Shown: positions 1-13,160 of the stretch, one piece after another | Layout: each line of letters opens with the position of its first letter | How positions within the stretch are numbered: the first letter of the stretch is position 1 | Source: Saccopteryx bilineata | Taxonomy: Eukaryota; Chordata; Mammalia; Chiroptera; Emballonuridae | Assembly (NCBI RefSeq): GCF_036850765.1 | Contig: NC_089498.1 | Span: 51,263,795 to 51,327,794 of the forward strand | Direction: 5' to 3' | Length of the DNA stretch: 64,000 nt | The notes under the pieces: model-generated | Told to the model about the DNA's origin: nothing | Seen by the model: the letters and a program-made list of their open reading frames with translations, nothing else | Database searches by the model: none | Translations under genes and position numbers: made by a program

Positions 1-343
1 GCCAATGTGTCTAAATTCTAGATTTCTAAAACAGTAAACCAAAGAAGAGCCTTGAATTCTTGTCTAATTCATCAAAGTGTAATTAAAATTCTATTGTCTG
101 ATTCATTGCCTTTTACAGTCCAAAGACAATTCCTGTGGTGTATTATTAGGCTTTGGAATAGGCTGATTGCTTTCCATGAAACATATTTACACAAAAAAAT
201 GTATAAATGGATTTGTAATGTGCCTAAAATAATAGGTGTTATTGTTATATATATTTCTTTGCTTTCCTTTCTATCAGTAATATTGAGAGAAAAGTTTGAA
301 AATATTTATAAAATAGAAAGGTTTAGCAATCCTGAATTAATTA
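1..343. other. AT-rich noncoding sequence, nothing recognised
   Basis: Open frames here are short and have no recognisable domain. Probably intronic sequence of longer PRKG1 transcripts upstream of the beta promoter. Confidence 0.5.
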
Positions 344-476
344 GGATGACCAGCTGTCCTGGTTTGTCTAGGACCAAGGGGTACCTAGGACTTCCGTTTT
401 AAAACCGGGACAGTCCCAAACAATTTTAGTATTAAAACCAGGACAACCTCAAGCAAATGGGTACAGATGATCATCC
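344..476. mobile_element. Small palindromic MITE with TA target site
   Basis: The ends are inverted repeats: GGATGACCAGCTGT at the left and the complement of ACAGATGATCATCC at the right, each flanked by TA (342-343 and 477-478). The internal halves also pair (CAGCTGTCCTGGTTT against AAAACCAGGACA), so the element folds on itself. TA flanks and fold-back structure suggest a mariner/Tigger-class non-autonomous element. I cannot name the family. Confidence 0.6.
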
Positions 477-689
477 TAAACTAGAATGAAATGGTACTGG
501 AGTGAAGATAATGTTAGGGAAAGACATTTAAAAAAATTTTTTTTTCTGCTTTTTTAGGATTTTCCAAATGTATTCTCTTTCTACTTCCCCAGCCTCACAG
601 TTATGGTAGTTAATGTTAAGGACACTCTTATCTCTCTAGATCCAGAACCAAGACAGGAACAAAAGCTGGAATTCCTGCAGAAGGCAGTG

Positions 690-880
690 AGGGGTGGGGC
701 TAAGGGATTGAGCTCTGAATTAGTCTGGATTTGCATCTAGGCTTTTCCATTTATGAGGTGGGTGCTTTTGTGCTACCACTTTCTGAAATATAAATGGAAA
801 CAATAATAATAATGACCAATTTGTAGGGTTGCCTGAACAGTGCCGGCCATGCATTAAAAATTGAAGAAAGTTGTTATTTC
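690..880 (+). repeat. MIR-type SINE fragment
   Basis: Degraded similarity to the MIR core: a 'gattTGCATCTAGGC...' segment corresponding to the 'gaatcccggctctgccac' part, followed by a splice-like 'AAATGGAAACAATAATAATAATGACC' and 'TAGGGTTGCCTGAACAGTGCC' stretch typical of the MIR 3' half. Confidence 0.5.
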
Positions 881-2940
881 TATTGTGATCCTGATTAGGA
901 TTAGCAATTCAGAGCAAGCCAGTGTGCCTGCCAGTAATAGTCACTTTCATATCTAGATTGTAAGGATCCTTACTATTGCTACCAGTTTTCTGAGGCATGC
1001 TTCCACTGCCCAAAAAGCTTAGCTATGTTTGTTTGTTTGTTTGTTTTGTTTCCTGCAGTTCAAGATATGTAAATGAAATACCAGAATAAAATTTCAAACT
1101 TGTCACTCAGTGAAAGGGGCAACTGGATGACCAAATTATCACAGTTCTTTTGAGGCAAATTATATTTTTAGTGAAGGATTATAAATTCTACAGATTTTAT
1201 TTTTTAATAGCGAGCATTGTGATTAAGCTGCATTATTGAATACTTTATTAAACAATTCTGAGTTTTTATTAAGGAAGGCAGGACAAAACTTACTCTCACC
1301 CATGAGGGTTGGGCATCCATCTGCCACAGGTTGTTCTGGCCTCACTGCTAGAACTCTGCTTCCATTACAGTTATGACAAAGAGAGATGGCTGAGCTGACT
1401 ATGGTATTCTAGGGTATGAGCTCAATTCCTTCAAAGTTAACTTGTTTTCTGTTTTAGCATCCAACACAAGACAGCCTCCCACATGAGCAGTGGAGAGCGC
1501 AGTACTTGTCATTTTAGTTCACTTTATTCCAGGTGTGTGGCAGTCACTTTTAAGTGAGCAGAAAGTGGACTTGTCCCTGATCTTTGATTTTAAAATTTAG
1601 AGTCAGTTAAGTTTACCATTAGATACATAGTAAAATTGGTTGAAATTTAACAGCAGGACCTTGATTTTTTCACATAAAATTTATTCCTAGTGTTTACCAA
1701 GTGCAATGCAAAAGATGTTTAAGAAAATATGGGAATAACTCAAAAGGTTGAGATGGAAAATCAGGTCCCGGAAGAGCTAAACAACTAGTCAAGAACATGA
1801 TTGAGAAACTTACTTAAAATATTTATTTTAACTGCAAGAACAGAAGAGAATAGCTTAGAATTCTGGGTTTTGCATATACAATTATTAGGTATTTAAGAAA
1901 AAAGTTAAAATATTTTTCATAATACAGGTTAGTATAACTAAATATGTTCTTATACTTTGAACATCTTTTAAAATGTAAGTCAATTCTAATAGTCATTTCT
2001 TCTTGACTGTTTACCTTCTTTGTTATTGCAACAGATTTCTGACTTCCAATACGGGCTTCATCATGGAATATAGGTAGTTTGTATCACAAGACTCCCATTT
2101 ACAATGAAAATGTCACATGGATATATCCTGTGGTTGCCTGTAGAGATGGGAGTTTAAATAGTGAAAAAATTTTACAAAACTTAGTGTTAACCTAACTTTT
2201 GTTCAAGAATACCTGAATATTTTTTGGTTGAAATGCAATTTTTTATTTGGGGGAAATTGCTTTCATTTCTATTTTCATTTATAGATGTATACAGGCTTTC
2301 TTCAAATGAAGAAGAATATTCTCTACTTTGTGCTGCTCAGAGACATCAAGTAACCCCATATAAGCCTCAAATGAATCTTAAAATATAACCCCCTTTGGCA
2401 GTTATCTAATGATATTTCTTATACATTGCTTCTGATATATTTTTAGACATAAACTCTTGGCCTCATAGACCTGTATAATAAATTGGTAGGAAAAGTCATT
2501 TAAACACTCTCCCGTGGAATTAAAGAATTCCCATAGTTTAGAAAGATAAGAATTTGGTCTTTTGCCTGGGTGAAAGAAAATATCACAGAAGCTCTTAGAA
2601 TAGTGTCAGTTATGCAAAGCTATAGTACTTCTGAGTGGTTTAGTTTTACTTAAGACAATTATAATTCATAACTATTTTTTCTGCTATCAGTGTTTGTAAG
2701 TTATTACTATTTTTGTGCATTATATATGATCATGTTTTGGGAATTATTTGCTTTATATATTACAGGTCCGTGTTGGAAAGCAGGCAAATTAAGTGACTAT
2801 GTCACCTGTACTAAGAGAATAGATTATAATTTGTGTGGAAGAATGTTGAGGATTATATATATTCTTGTCATTTACACCTCTTTACATCACTTTAAATCAA
2901 AAAGCTTGCTAACTTGCTGTTGGCTAGCTTGACCTTCCCT
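881..2940. other. Noncoding, no feature recognised
   Basis: AT-rich unique-looking sequence. A short (GTTT)n run lies at about 1027-1046. No exon, RNA gene or clear recent repeat was found. Confidence 0.5.
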
Positions 2941-3087
2941 TCTTTTTTTTTCTTTTCTTTTCTTTTCTTTTCTTTTCTTTTCTTTTATTTTCTTTTCTTT
3001 TCTTTCTTCCTCCCTCCCTCCCTCCCTCCCTCCCTCCCTCTCTATTTTCATCCTACCTCCCTTCCTTCCTTCTCTTTCTTTTTTTTA
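2941..3087 (+). repeat. Long pyrimidine tract: (TTTTC)n, (CCCT)n, (CTTC)n
   Basis: Nearly uninterrupted C/T run made of TTTTC pentamers (about 2950-3005), then CCCT/CCTC tetramers (about 3008-3040), then CTTC-rich sequence to about 3087. All purines lie on the other strand. This is simple-sequence DNA, so the open frame across it is an artefact. Confidence 0.9.
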
Positions 3088-4129
3088 GCTCACATAGAAA
3101 ATTGGTATATTCAAAAGTGAAAGTAAGCAAGTTTTTTTTTCTAAGACTAAATTTAGATTCTAGTGAATAGTTCTGGGTTGCAATTAAATTTTAAACTAGT
3201 ATCTGTCTACTTTGTTTTATTATTAAGGAATAGCCAAATAAGGCATTAAGTTTATGTCATTCAATGCCCAAGAATAGTAATTATAGGGCTGCTAATAATG
3301 ATGCTATAAAATTGGATGAGTTGGTGAAGATTTAGATAAATATTAGAAATTTAGGTATTAAGTAAATATTTGGATATTTTAAACAATGATGTTCCAATGA
3401 TGACAGAATTACTCTTGAACAGAAAGAATACGACTTAGTTGTCATCATTTTAGGAAATATTGAGTGGGCAGGGCTAGGTGTGGCGCTGGGTAGAGGTGGG
3501 GTGGTATAGCTCCCATTTTCTTTATGATAGTCCCTCTTTTTCAAAGTTTGTATCTTGTTATTCATGTGGAAGGGTACAGACCTAACAGCTTGGTGGTCAG
3601 GAAAGTAGTATTTTTTAAAGGTATGGTTCAATTTTAGGATAAACTTTTTGGAGCTCAATAATGATTTTTCTATCACCTCCAAACCTCTCACCACAAACTA
3701 AGCAAATAGAAGTGGCAAGGCCCATCTGTAAACAATTCTGCAGACTCGCTCAAGTGAAAGAGACAGTGGAGAAGCTGAGTGGTCTTCCAGGACCCAAACC
3801 CCTTTGGTGTTTACCGTAAAAAAATTAACCTGAGTTTGCAAGGAGTGGAAAGGGCAGGCAGAGAGTGGCAACGCTTAGGGGGGAAAGGTCAGAAGCACCC
3901 CCATCCCTTCCCCAAAGGCACCTGGATGTTAGGGGGGGGGGAATCCCTTCCAGGCACAGAGTGGCTCTTATCTCCTGAGAGGCAAGTTTCTTTTGGAGCG
4001 TTAGCCACCTGTGTGCTGTGCTCCCGCTCCCGGTATGAAAGGTGGTTTGGGAAAGGGAGAGTTCACACACAGGGCTCGCTCGGGAGCCTTTCTTGGTGAG
4101 GCTGGTCAAAATACCTCCAGACCTCAAAG
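3088..4129. other. Noncoding sequence grading into the CpG island
   Basis: AT-rich at first, with GC content rising from about 3780 onward. A run of about ten G lies at about 3932-3942. May contain distal promoter elements of PRKG1 beta. No gene seen. Confidence 0.4.
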
Positions 4130-5083
<954 letters not shown>

Positions 5084-8000
5084 CGGGGTTATGCGCCGGG
5101 GCCATGTGGCACCCTGTCGGTGGGGAGCTGCGGGTCTCTGTATTGTCTGTCGGCCCCCGCCCCTCCCGCTTGCCATGTCTGTCTCATCCTCAGAAATGTT
5201 TCATTTTAATGGGCACTACTTGCGGGGCTGTGCACGTTTCTAGAGTCAGACTCACTGCACCTCACGTTGCCTTCGTGTCTTTGTTGGATGTCAAGCTATT
5301 TTTTTTTTTAAATATATACGTATACATTCATATATGCCACCTACTGTACATAGAGTTTGAATGCGCCCCAGTTGTGCGTCCGACTGTGTGTGAGTGAGTG
5401 TGAGAAGCCGAATTAAAAGCCCATCTCCCAAATGCTTCGGCAAAGCTGCCCAGCTGGAAAATCCTAAATGCAGGCTCATCAGACTTGAAATGAAATGCGT
5501 CTGGTATCACCCTTACTTTCTATGCTTTCGTGGCTCTCCCAGGTTTCTGTAGAGGCCGGCAGTTCATGCTGATATCCTTCAAACCTGATGTTCCGTCATT
5601 ATCAAAGTGTCACAAATAAGCAAATGCGCATAGAAAAGGGAAGATTTTTTTTTTTATTATTTCCTGAATTGGATGACATTTGCAATCCACAAATGGAAGC
5701 CTAGTCTGTTGATTTCTTTAAAATCTTTTCATAACATCTGAGGGAGAATATTGCTAATTTTCCTCCAGGAATTTGAATAATGTTACAAATGGGGCACCTC
5801 TTTCTCTGGAGAGAATTGCATGTTTCCAGGGTCAAATATAGAGAAGTACACTACCTTTACTGACAATGTAGACGCATTGTTTGCCTTACTCCTGGCTTCT
5901 GATGCAACCACTCTGCTATTGTTCTAGCATTTAAGGGAACTATGTAGTTCTGATGTCAGTGGGCCTCACAACTTGGGTGGGAAAACTGAATGAAACTTGT
6001 CGTACACCACTCAACTCAGAGTTATTATGGAGAGTAAAGTGACGAGAACTTGAGATTACTATAGAATGAGCACCCAAATGAATGGTATTTTTAATTACTA
6101 GGTAATGACATAATTGATAAAATGAAGGATTTGGATATTCTGTTCCTGACTACATCACACTGGCTGGGTGACGTGTTACATAACAATATAAGGCCCATTG
6201 GAACCCTATACTTTACAGAAACACCAGGGATTGATATATGGAGAAAGAGTAAATACCTATTTCCACTTATATTTACTGTATTTGGGGGAGCTCGAGAGTA
6301 TGTACTAATTATACTTTTGAAAACTTAAAGTTGTACTTATACTTGTTGGTTCCCATAGAGCATGTATGTGCTGTTCCTCATGCAGTTTTAGCTTCATAAG
6401 CACTTTTTATTCTGAGAGGGAGAGAGGAAGAGACAGTAAGGATAAAACATTTCCGAGATTCTGGCTTCACCAAGTTGTCCTCATAGTTCAGTAGACTCAG
6501 ATCTGCCTTAGAAACCTGAATAGTCTGTGTCTACTTCAACTTTCTCTGGGAAATTAATTTGCAGTCCTGACACGCTTGTGTGTTTTAGCTAACCAGGTAC
6601 CTGGCCATCTCTCCTGGGCCAAGTTTTGCATAATGAAAAAATAACTCACAAACAGCTTTTTGCATCTTTAAGCATTCCATAGGATCTTATTTTAGTATTT
6701 GCAGGACTTTGGAGTAACACAGAGCAAACTATAGTTTTATAAAAAGACCATTTTAATAGGTTTTATAATGAAGCTTGATCAAGCTAGCTGATAACTCCAA
6801 GTTAAACACTGTATTTGACAAGACATAAAGGAATTTAGGCAGGGAGTGAGCTGAAGTTGTTGAAGTATTTTAGTGCTTGACATGAAGAACTACTAGATTT
6901 TTTTTTTTAAAGCCCATGGTGGAAAATGAAATGAATGTGGCAAATAATTCTGTTATAATAAACATTTTATCTTTCGAACAATGTTGTGTGTTCTGATATT
7001 TATTTAATAACTTGTGCTTTTAAGAAGTCAGCTACTAAGATATCACCATGATGGTTTCGGTGATTCTAAAGGATTATATTTAAGAAAATGATAGCATGTC
7101 TTCCAAGCTTAAATAATTTTGGAAAAACATCTGTTCTTTTTTCACACTTACATGAGAAAACTAGAATAAAATCAGCTTAAGTGGTAGAGTGTACCTCTCA
7201 AGAGAAAAAGAAGTATATTGTATATACAATGATTATTGTTATGTCATTTGAATGATTGTGCAAGACAGGGCCACAAAAAATTAGGAAAACTTGCCAAACT
7301 GAAGAAGCTATGTTTGAATCAATTTATTTCTCTATAAATATTTTGATTTGTACAGACTTTTTTGTCCACAAGTGTTTGTCTTTATATTTCATCTTTAGTG
7401 AAACTTAAATCTGGTCATCGTTCTTAAACTTACAGATTATTGTGAGTTCAGGTTAAAATGAAACCATCTAAATAGCATGAAATAACTTTAAATTCATGTC
7501 CATATTAGTTTTCTCTTCTCTTCTCATTAGATGTAGGTAGCTGTTCTGCTTAATTATTTGATGTATGAAAATTTGTTTTCAGTTAACTGAGATTGCCTTA
7601 TGAGGACAATTTTGAAGTTTTTAGTTATTTTTGATCATTTAAAAATAATGTAAGATAAAAATGAACTATTTGGTTAGATTATCAAAATTTTTGGTTTGAA
7701 AATTTCTCCATTAAAGCAGCAATTGGAGGGAAGGCTTTGTAGGATTCCAGCAAATAGTCAGGGCCCTCCTGCTGCACCTGTGGGTTGGGAAGGTGTTTTT
7801 ATTTGACTCTTTCACACCTATATAGAAACAACCCTTAAGCCCCTTTTCTGTTATGAACATGAAGCAAAGAACTGATGTAGCAAATTGGAATCTGTATCCC
7901 ACTGCTACCAAATAACTATTTGAGGAAGTGAAACTATTAGTCTATATATATTTAAATAAATTGAGCAAATATACCTTTAAATAGAGAAAAAGATCTGTTT

Positions 8001-9087
8001 TATGTGATATGATAGCCTGTGGGTTATATATAGTCTTATGGATTTTTAAAGTAATTTTATTTCACAATATTTCACTCCTAATAATTAACTCTATAATAAC
8101 TTAGAACATTTAGAATTGCTATTATGGTCTAAACCCTTTATCTGTGGGAAATATTCTCAAATCCTTTCCATTTTGCTGTCGTAGGGTTCCATGGCATTTG
8201 AGTTGGGCTATATACACTTCAGTTTCCATCAAAAGTTATTAGTGTCTCTGTATTCTTGTTGAGCTGTTACTTTTCACCCCAGAGATAGATGCATTTCAGA
8301 GAATGATGATGTTTTGTTATATTTCCCTTTTTGATTGTGAAGTACTTTGTTAGAGCTGTGGATAAAAAGAAATATATTCTTATTTTTAGGGAGCCATTAA
8401 TTTTAATAGGATCTTATATGAGCTTTTAAACCTTGACACTAGTTCATCTCAAGAGAAATAGAATCTTCCTACAGGCTGTATGTTAAATTTTGTAGGCAGT
8501 TGAGAGAATTCTAGCATTTTAGTATAATCATAAATGGTATAATATTAAAACAGATTTCTTCAAAGGAAGTGATTACATTTCAAATGTGCCCTACAGCTCA
8601 GTTCAGTACTTTTGTGGGATGTCTGCAAGCTTTTATCAGGCAGGAGAGGTGAGAGGTACATAGATCCTACCATCAAGGAGGTAGCTAATGTTTCACAATA
8701 CTGCACAAGTAAATATTCTTAGAAGCAGAATAAGGAAAGTCACAGAGGAAAGACAGAAAATATAATTAAGCCCATTTAATTTCATGGTATCAGAAACTTT
8801 TGTGGAAATGAGATATTTGAAGTATTTGGAGGATGGCATGATTTAGTGGTGATGGGATTAGAGAGGTGGGGTGGGAATGGGGAGGGCCATCAGCAAAAGG
8901 CTAGATGGCAAAAGAAAACAGAGGATACTTCTTGGATGTAAGGACAACTAGCGGCTCTACCAGAACACCTTAGTGGGAACTGAAGTAAATTGAGGTAAAG
9001 CAAGTTAGGCTAGAGAAAATGAGAATCTTAGTTTCTATTTTATGAAGTAGGTAAGAGTGCAGTTCTGCTTGTCTTTAGATTAATCAA

Positions 9088-9091
<4 letters not shown>
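5084..9091 (+). other. PRKG1: Proximal part of PRKG1-beta intron 1, nothing further recognised
   Basis: Begins CpG-rich (to about 5200) then becomes AT-rich. It is poor in repeats compared with the rest of the window, as often seen near promoters. Open frames are short and have no recognisable domains. Confidence 0.5.

Positions 9092-9121
<30 letters not shown>
9091..9121 (+). repeat. (GT)n microsatellite
   Basis: About 15 uninterrupted GT dinucleotides. Confidence 0.95.
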
Positions 9122-9126
<5 letters not shown>

Positions 9127-10990
9127 GGAAGACTAATTGTTACCTATTAGTAAAGCTCTGAACCCCTGAATGTCAGTCCAATCACCCACTTCCCAGCAGC
9201 GCAGTCTGATGATAGCCATAACTCTGTATTTCAGCTGGTAAGGCTTTTTATCTTACCCAATCAGCAGATGATTAAAACTCTTAAGGAAACCCAGTTCCAC
9301 TCTTAATAGAAAACAAGTTTCTCTTCCACTCACTTCAAACTTTTCCCATTGAAAATAATTTAGTTTTATGCCCCAGACTAGTACTGCAGATTCCTCACAT
9401 ACCTAGACAAATGGGACGTGGGAACTGAACCTGAAGTTGATTTGTGAAATTCATCTTTCCTGTTTTTGTGGAAGAGTTAAATTCCAACTTACCGTTATTC
9501 CTATAGACTTTTCTATTTAAGTTTGTTGATTTGATGTTACAGCCTATGTAGTAAATTTGAAGTTGTGGAAGCTTTTTTATAAAAAATGTATGAGAACAGG
9601 TTGCTACAACCCTACTAGGGTGTTTTGAAACACTTTAAAGTTATGTGCTCCCTCAAAGTGCTCCCCAGTTCACTGGGGGTAACTCTAGAGGCTGCCTGAG
9701 AATATACACGACCAGCTTCCTTGCTCTACTGGGCCGCGTTTCCAAGCTTCTGCTACTCATTATTTCACTAGAAAGTTGGGCTTGTATTCCTAATAGGAAA
9801 GGGGGAAAGAAGGCAGTGATGTTTCTATTGTTGCTGTTTGCAGGTTATAAGGCATATGGAAACATTTTTTTTTTCCTGTTTGCCTAGCAATAGAGGGTCT
9901 CCATTGTATCCTAGCAACTGGTTTGAACACTGGGCTGCTGTTCTTTCTGTCATCTCTACCGTAGGTACTGCTGCCCATCCCAGTGAACCAGGCTGGCTGT
10001 CGGAATTCAGACCCTCTGACTTGAACCTTCCACACTTGAAGAACACAAGACAATAGAAATAAGCACGTGCTGCAGGCAGCATTTACCAGTATGCTCAACA
10101 GCTTATTATGCAATCATATCTGCGGCATTTTAAATCTGAACCTGAACTGTTGAGCTGGTGCTGTTGGCCACCCCTTCCTTCCCTGACAGCCCGTATCTAA
10201 TTCCTTGCACCCAGCCTTCTGACACCACTCTCTCCTCTCACCATCTTCCATGACTGCATTCCTCAGCATCTCCTTAAAATTTGTTTTCTGAGAAGTGTGT
10301 ACAGCCTGGTTGAACTCTAAGTATAATGTTGCTTGTAAGAGCAGAGGAATGTGCTTTCTCCAAAACTGTCATGTAAATAGAAACAATAGCACAAAAACTG
10401 TAGCTACACAAAACAGATGTTTCACAAAAGGTGGGACTAATAGTATCCTTCCAAAAGAGTCTTGTTTCTGAATAGCCTTTATAATCGTGGTCATTTATAT
10501 GGAAGAAGCAGGAGACTAGAGTGGGAAGAAGAGATGTGTGCATGGGGTGGGGTAGAGACAGGAAAGGGCAAACAAGATGAGTATTGGTAAAGCTATGCCA
10601 AATTTGCAAAGAAGTTGGAAAGGAGTAATGGGCTCTGTGGGTGAATAAATAGGCAATAAGCCTGGACCAAACTTTGCAAGTTAGATAGTACTTTGTGGAT
10701 GAAGATAGCCATGGAGAGAACACACCCAAATTAGATTATATTGAAGGCTTGCCTCCTTTTGGTTGTGGGAGCTATACTGGGATTTTGGCAGAAAATCATT
10801 AAGATATTTTCCTTTAGGCCAATGCCTGTTTTGAATGCCTTTTATTGTTCCTTTTAAACATCCTGTAGTCTGATACCCGGGAGGGCTTGGTGGTTTGGGG
10901 GCGGTCCACAGGACAGGAAAAGGAAGGAGGAGAGCAAGTCAGCGCATCACTCTTTCTAAAAGGATGGGTCGGAATGGCACTGCCCTTCAT
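9122..10990. other. Intronic sequence, no feature recognised
   Basis: Several open frames on both strands cross 9645-10113 and 10274-10729, but none shows a known domain or family similarity. Treated as intron. Confidence 0.45.
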
Positions 10991-10997
10991 CATCATA

Positions 10998-11215
10998 ATG
11001 GATCACATTTATTGAGCACTTACTCTGTACCAGGTACTGGTCCCTGTGCTTGTCATTTTAATCAAGCGACCTGGTGTGGAAGACTCCAGAGTACCCCCAT
11101 TTTACATCACTGAGGTACAGGACAATGAAGCTCAGAGAAGCTAAGTAAGCTGCTCTAATTTACACACTTCATAAGAGGCTGCATCTGAATTTGAACTCCA
11201 GAGCTGTTTTTTAGC
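10998..11215 (+). repeat. MIR SINE
   Basis: Good match to the MIR consensus: ATTTATTGAGCACTTACTCTG, then TACCAGGTACTGG, CCCCATTTTACA, AAGCTCAGAGAAGCTAAGTA and a terminal TTTGAACTCCAGAGC. Nearly full length. Confidence 0.85.
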
Positions 11216-11374
11216 CATTAGGTTCTCCTGCTTCCCAAAGGGGTGTGAGGATTAGGCAATTGCACAAAAACCTACTGCATCACATATAGGCTGTTCTCAG
11301 GGGAGTGTATCCGTTCACCAGTAAATAAATGAAAAGTGAAGTATTTAGGGAGAAGTGGAAAAAATAAGATAGTA

Positions 11375-11554
11375 CAGTGGTTTTCAAACTTTGCTGCACA
11401 TTAGAATCATCTGGGGAGCTTTTAAAAATTCTAATGCCTAGGTTAGACCCCAAACCAATCAAATTAGAATGTCTGGGGCAAAAGCTAACCATTAGTATAT
11501 TAAAAGATTCCTCAAATAACTTCAGTGTGAAGCAAAATTTGGGAAACCACTCTG
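11375..11554. mobile_element. hAT-Charlie type MITE (MER20/MER5 kind)
   Basis: Starts CAGTGGTTTTCAAACTTTGC and contains ATTAGAATCATCTGGGGAGC, both characteristic of the short Charlie-derived elements. The right end (GGGAAACCACTCTG) is the degraded inverted copy of the left. Exact subfamily is uncertain. Confidence 0.7.
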
Positions 11555-11565
11555 ATGACAACAAG

Positions 11566-11568
<3 letters not shown>

Positions 11569-11600
<32 letters not shown>
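11569..11600 (+). repeat. (GT)n microsatellite
   Basis: About 16 GT repeats immediately downstream of the Charlie-type MITE. Confidence 0.95.
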
Positions 11601-11603
<3 letters not shown>

Positions 11604-11781
11604 AAACTAAGGATGAGGATTAACTTTCCACTTAAAGAGTAGAATGTTTCTATTGGCTAAAAATTTTTAGCATTAGGGGCTTGCAAAAGCAGATTTTCCC
11701 CTCAAATTATAGGTGTACACTATTTAGTAAATGCCTTATTGTTTTCTTTTCCCAAATGAGCGATCGTTACCTTACCTAACC

Positions 11782-11971
11782 CATTGGTTCTTAACCTTAA
11801 CTGTATATTAGAATCTAGGTATGTCCCTCTAGGAAATGTTAAGACATATTTTTCCTGGAGTGCCACTTCCAGAAATTCTACTTCATCGCTCCGGCGTGGT
11901 CCTGAGTGGTAGGTATATTGTTTTAACTCCCGAGGTGATTCTAATATGCAACCAGGATTGAGAACCTTTTT
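11782..11971. mobile_element. Second hAT-Charlie type MITE, degraded
   Basis: Left end CATTGGTTCTTAACCTTAAC and right end GATTCTAATATGCAACC...GATTGAGAACC are inverted versions of the Charlie MITE termini. Internal part is diverged. Confidence 0.6.
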
Positions 11972-12463
11972 ATTAGGGTATTCAACTTTGATTGTTACAG
12001 GCTATTTGAATTCCCATTCTTTGGGAAAGCACTTTCCTTTGCCTTCTTTGACCAACCCAAATCTCCTGCTTACAGGGGAGCTACAGCTCCCATCTCCCCA
12101 TACCATCTGCACCTACCTGTTTTGCCTTGATCTTTGGGGTTACCTGTATGGACCTAGAGCACAAAAATGTCAGCAGCTCCATTCAGTAGGTAAGTATACT
12201 TTCTCTTTTCTGCCAGCCATGAGCCCTGGCCATTGTTCAAATATAACACATTAGGATCAGCCATCATCCCAAGTTTTTTTTTTGCCACGCTCCCTGGGGC
12301 AGCTGACTTGTTAGCCAATAAGACTGTTTCCTCGGGCCCCAGATACTTCTATGGAAGTTTAAATATGTGGAGGTGAGACGATGATGACTCTACCATGGAA
12401 GAGCCGTACTGGGCTTGTAGTGCCTCTCCTTCTGGTATGTGATGTCTCTGCAGCCAGCTACGG

Positions 12464-12486
12464 TTCTTTTTTTTTTTTTTTTTTTT
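12464..12486 (+). repeat. Poly(T) tract
   Basis: About 22 consecutive T. I see no clear retroposed element attached to it. Confidence 0.8.
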
Positions 12487-12784
12487 CCCCTACAGATATT
12501 TTATCCTTTTAAGGCAAACAGCCTGAGATCAGGCTGAGAAGTACTTTCCAAGGAGGCTTCAGAGAAAGCAGGACAAGTACATCAAGCTCTCAGCCTCTTT
12601 TCCAGTTTTTAGTGAAGGGTCCCGGGCCCTGCTGGCAGACGAGAGACCTGAGACAACGCCAGTCCCCTGTGGCTGCAGGAAGTGCTCCCGGGGTGGTGGG
12701 ACTTCAGACCTCTGTGGTCACAACCTCGCTGCCGCCCCAGTGCCAGCTTTGTCTCTCTTTCTTGCCCTTTTTCCCCTTGTAGTG

Positions 12785-13160
12785 TTAAAACTCCTCAACA
12801 TGTTCCTAATTATCTCTGATAGGAGCCTATTTACATTTGTAATTGATTCATTATCGTTTCAGGTGAGGATGAGCCAAAACAACACTTTATGTAAGTGATG
12901 AAAATGGCTAATATCATTGCAAATACTTTTTTTGGTACAATTACTTCTCCAAGAATGGGAGTCAGTGAGAAGTTCTCTTGTCTTTTTCACCCTCCTTCTA
13001 AAATCTGAAAAATATATTCAGCTGATAGCATGTTAGAACAGAGTAGATGTAATAAAGCCGCCCAGAGGATTGGGGAGATTAATTACACAGGGAAGTTAAT
13101 CATAAGGAAAATAAACACTTCCATTATGAATTCAGCTTCATGTGGTGCATTTGGTTATTG
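12785..13160. other. Candidate conserved noncoding block
   Basis: Sequence without repeat signatures, crowded with homeodomain-like motifs (GTAATTGATTCATTATCG, GATTAATTACACAG, AAGTTAATCATAAGG, CCATTATGAATTC). This resembles many intronic enhancers, but without a multispecies alignment it is only a suggestion. Confidence 0.25.

Noticed and set aside
10274..10729. 151-codon minus-strand frame
   Set aside because: No known domain, no splice or promoter context, ordinary for AT-rich intron by chance.
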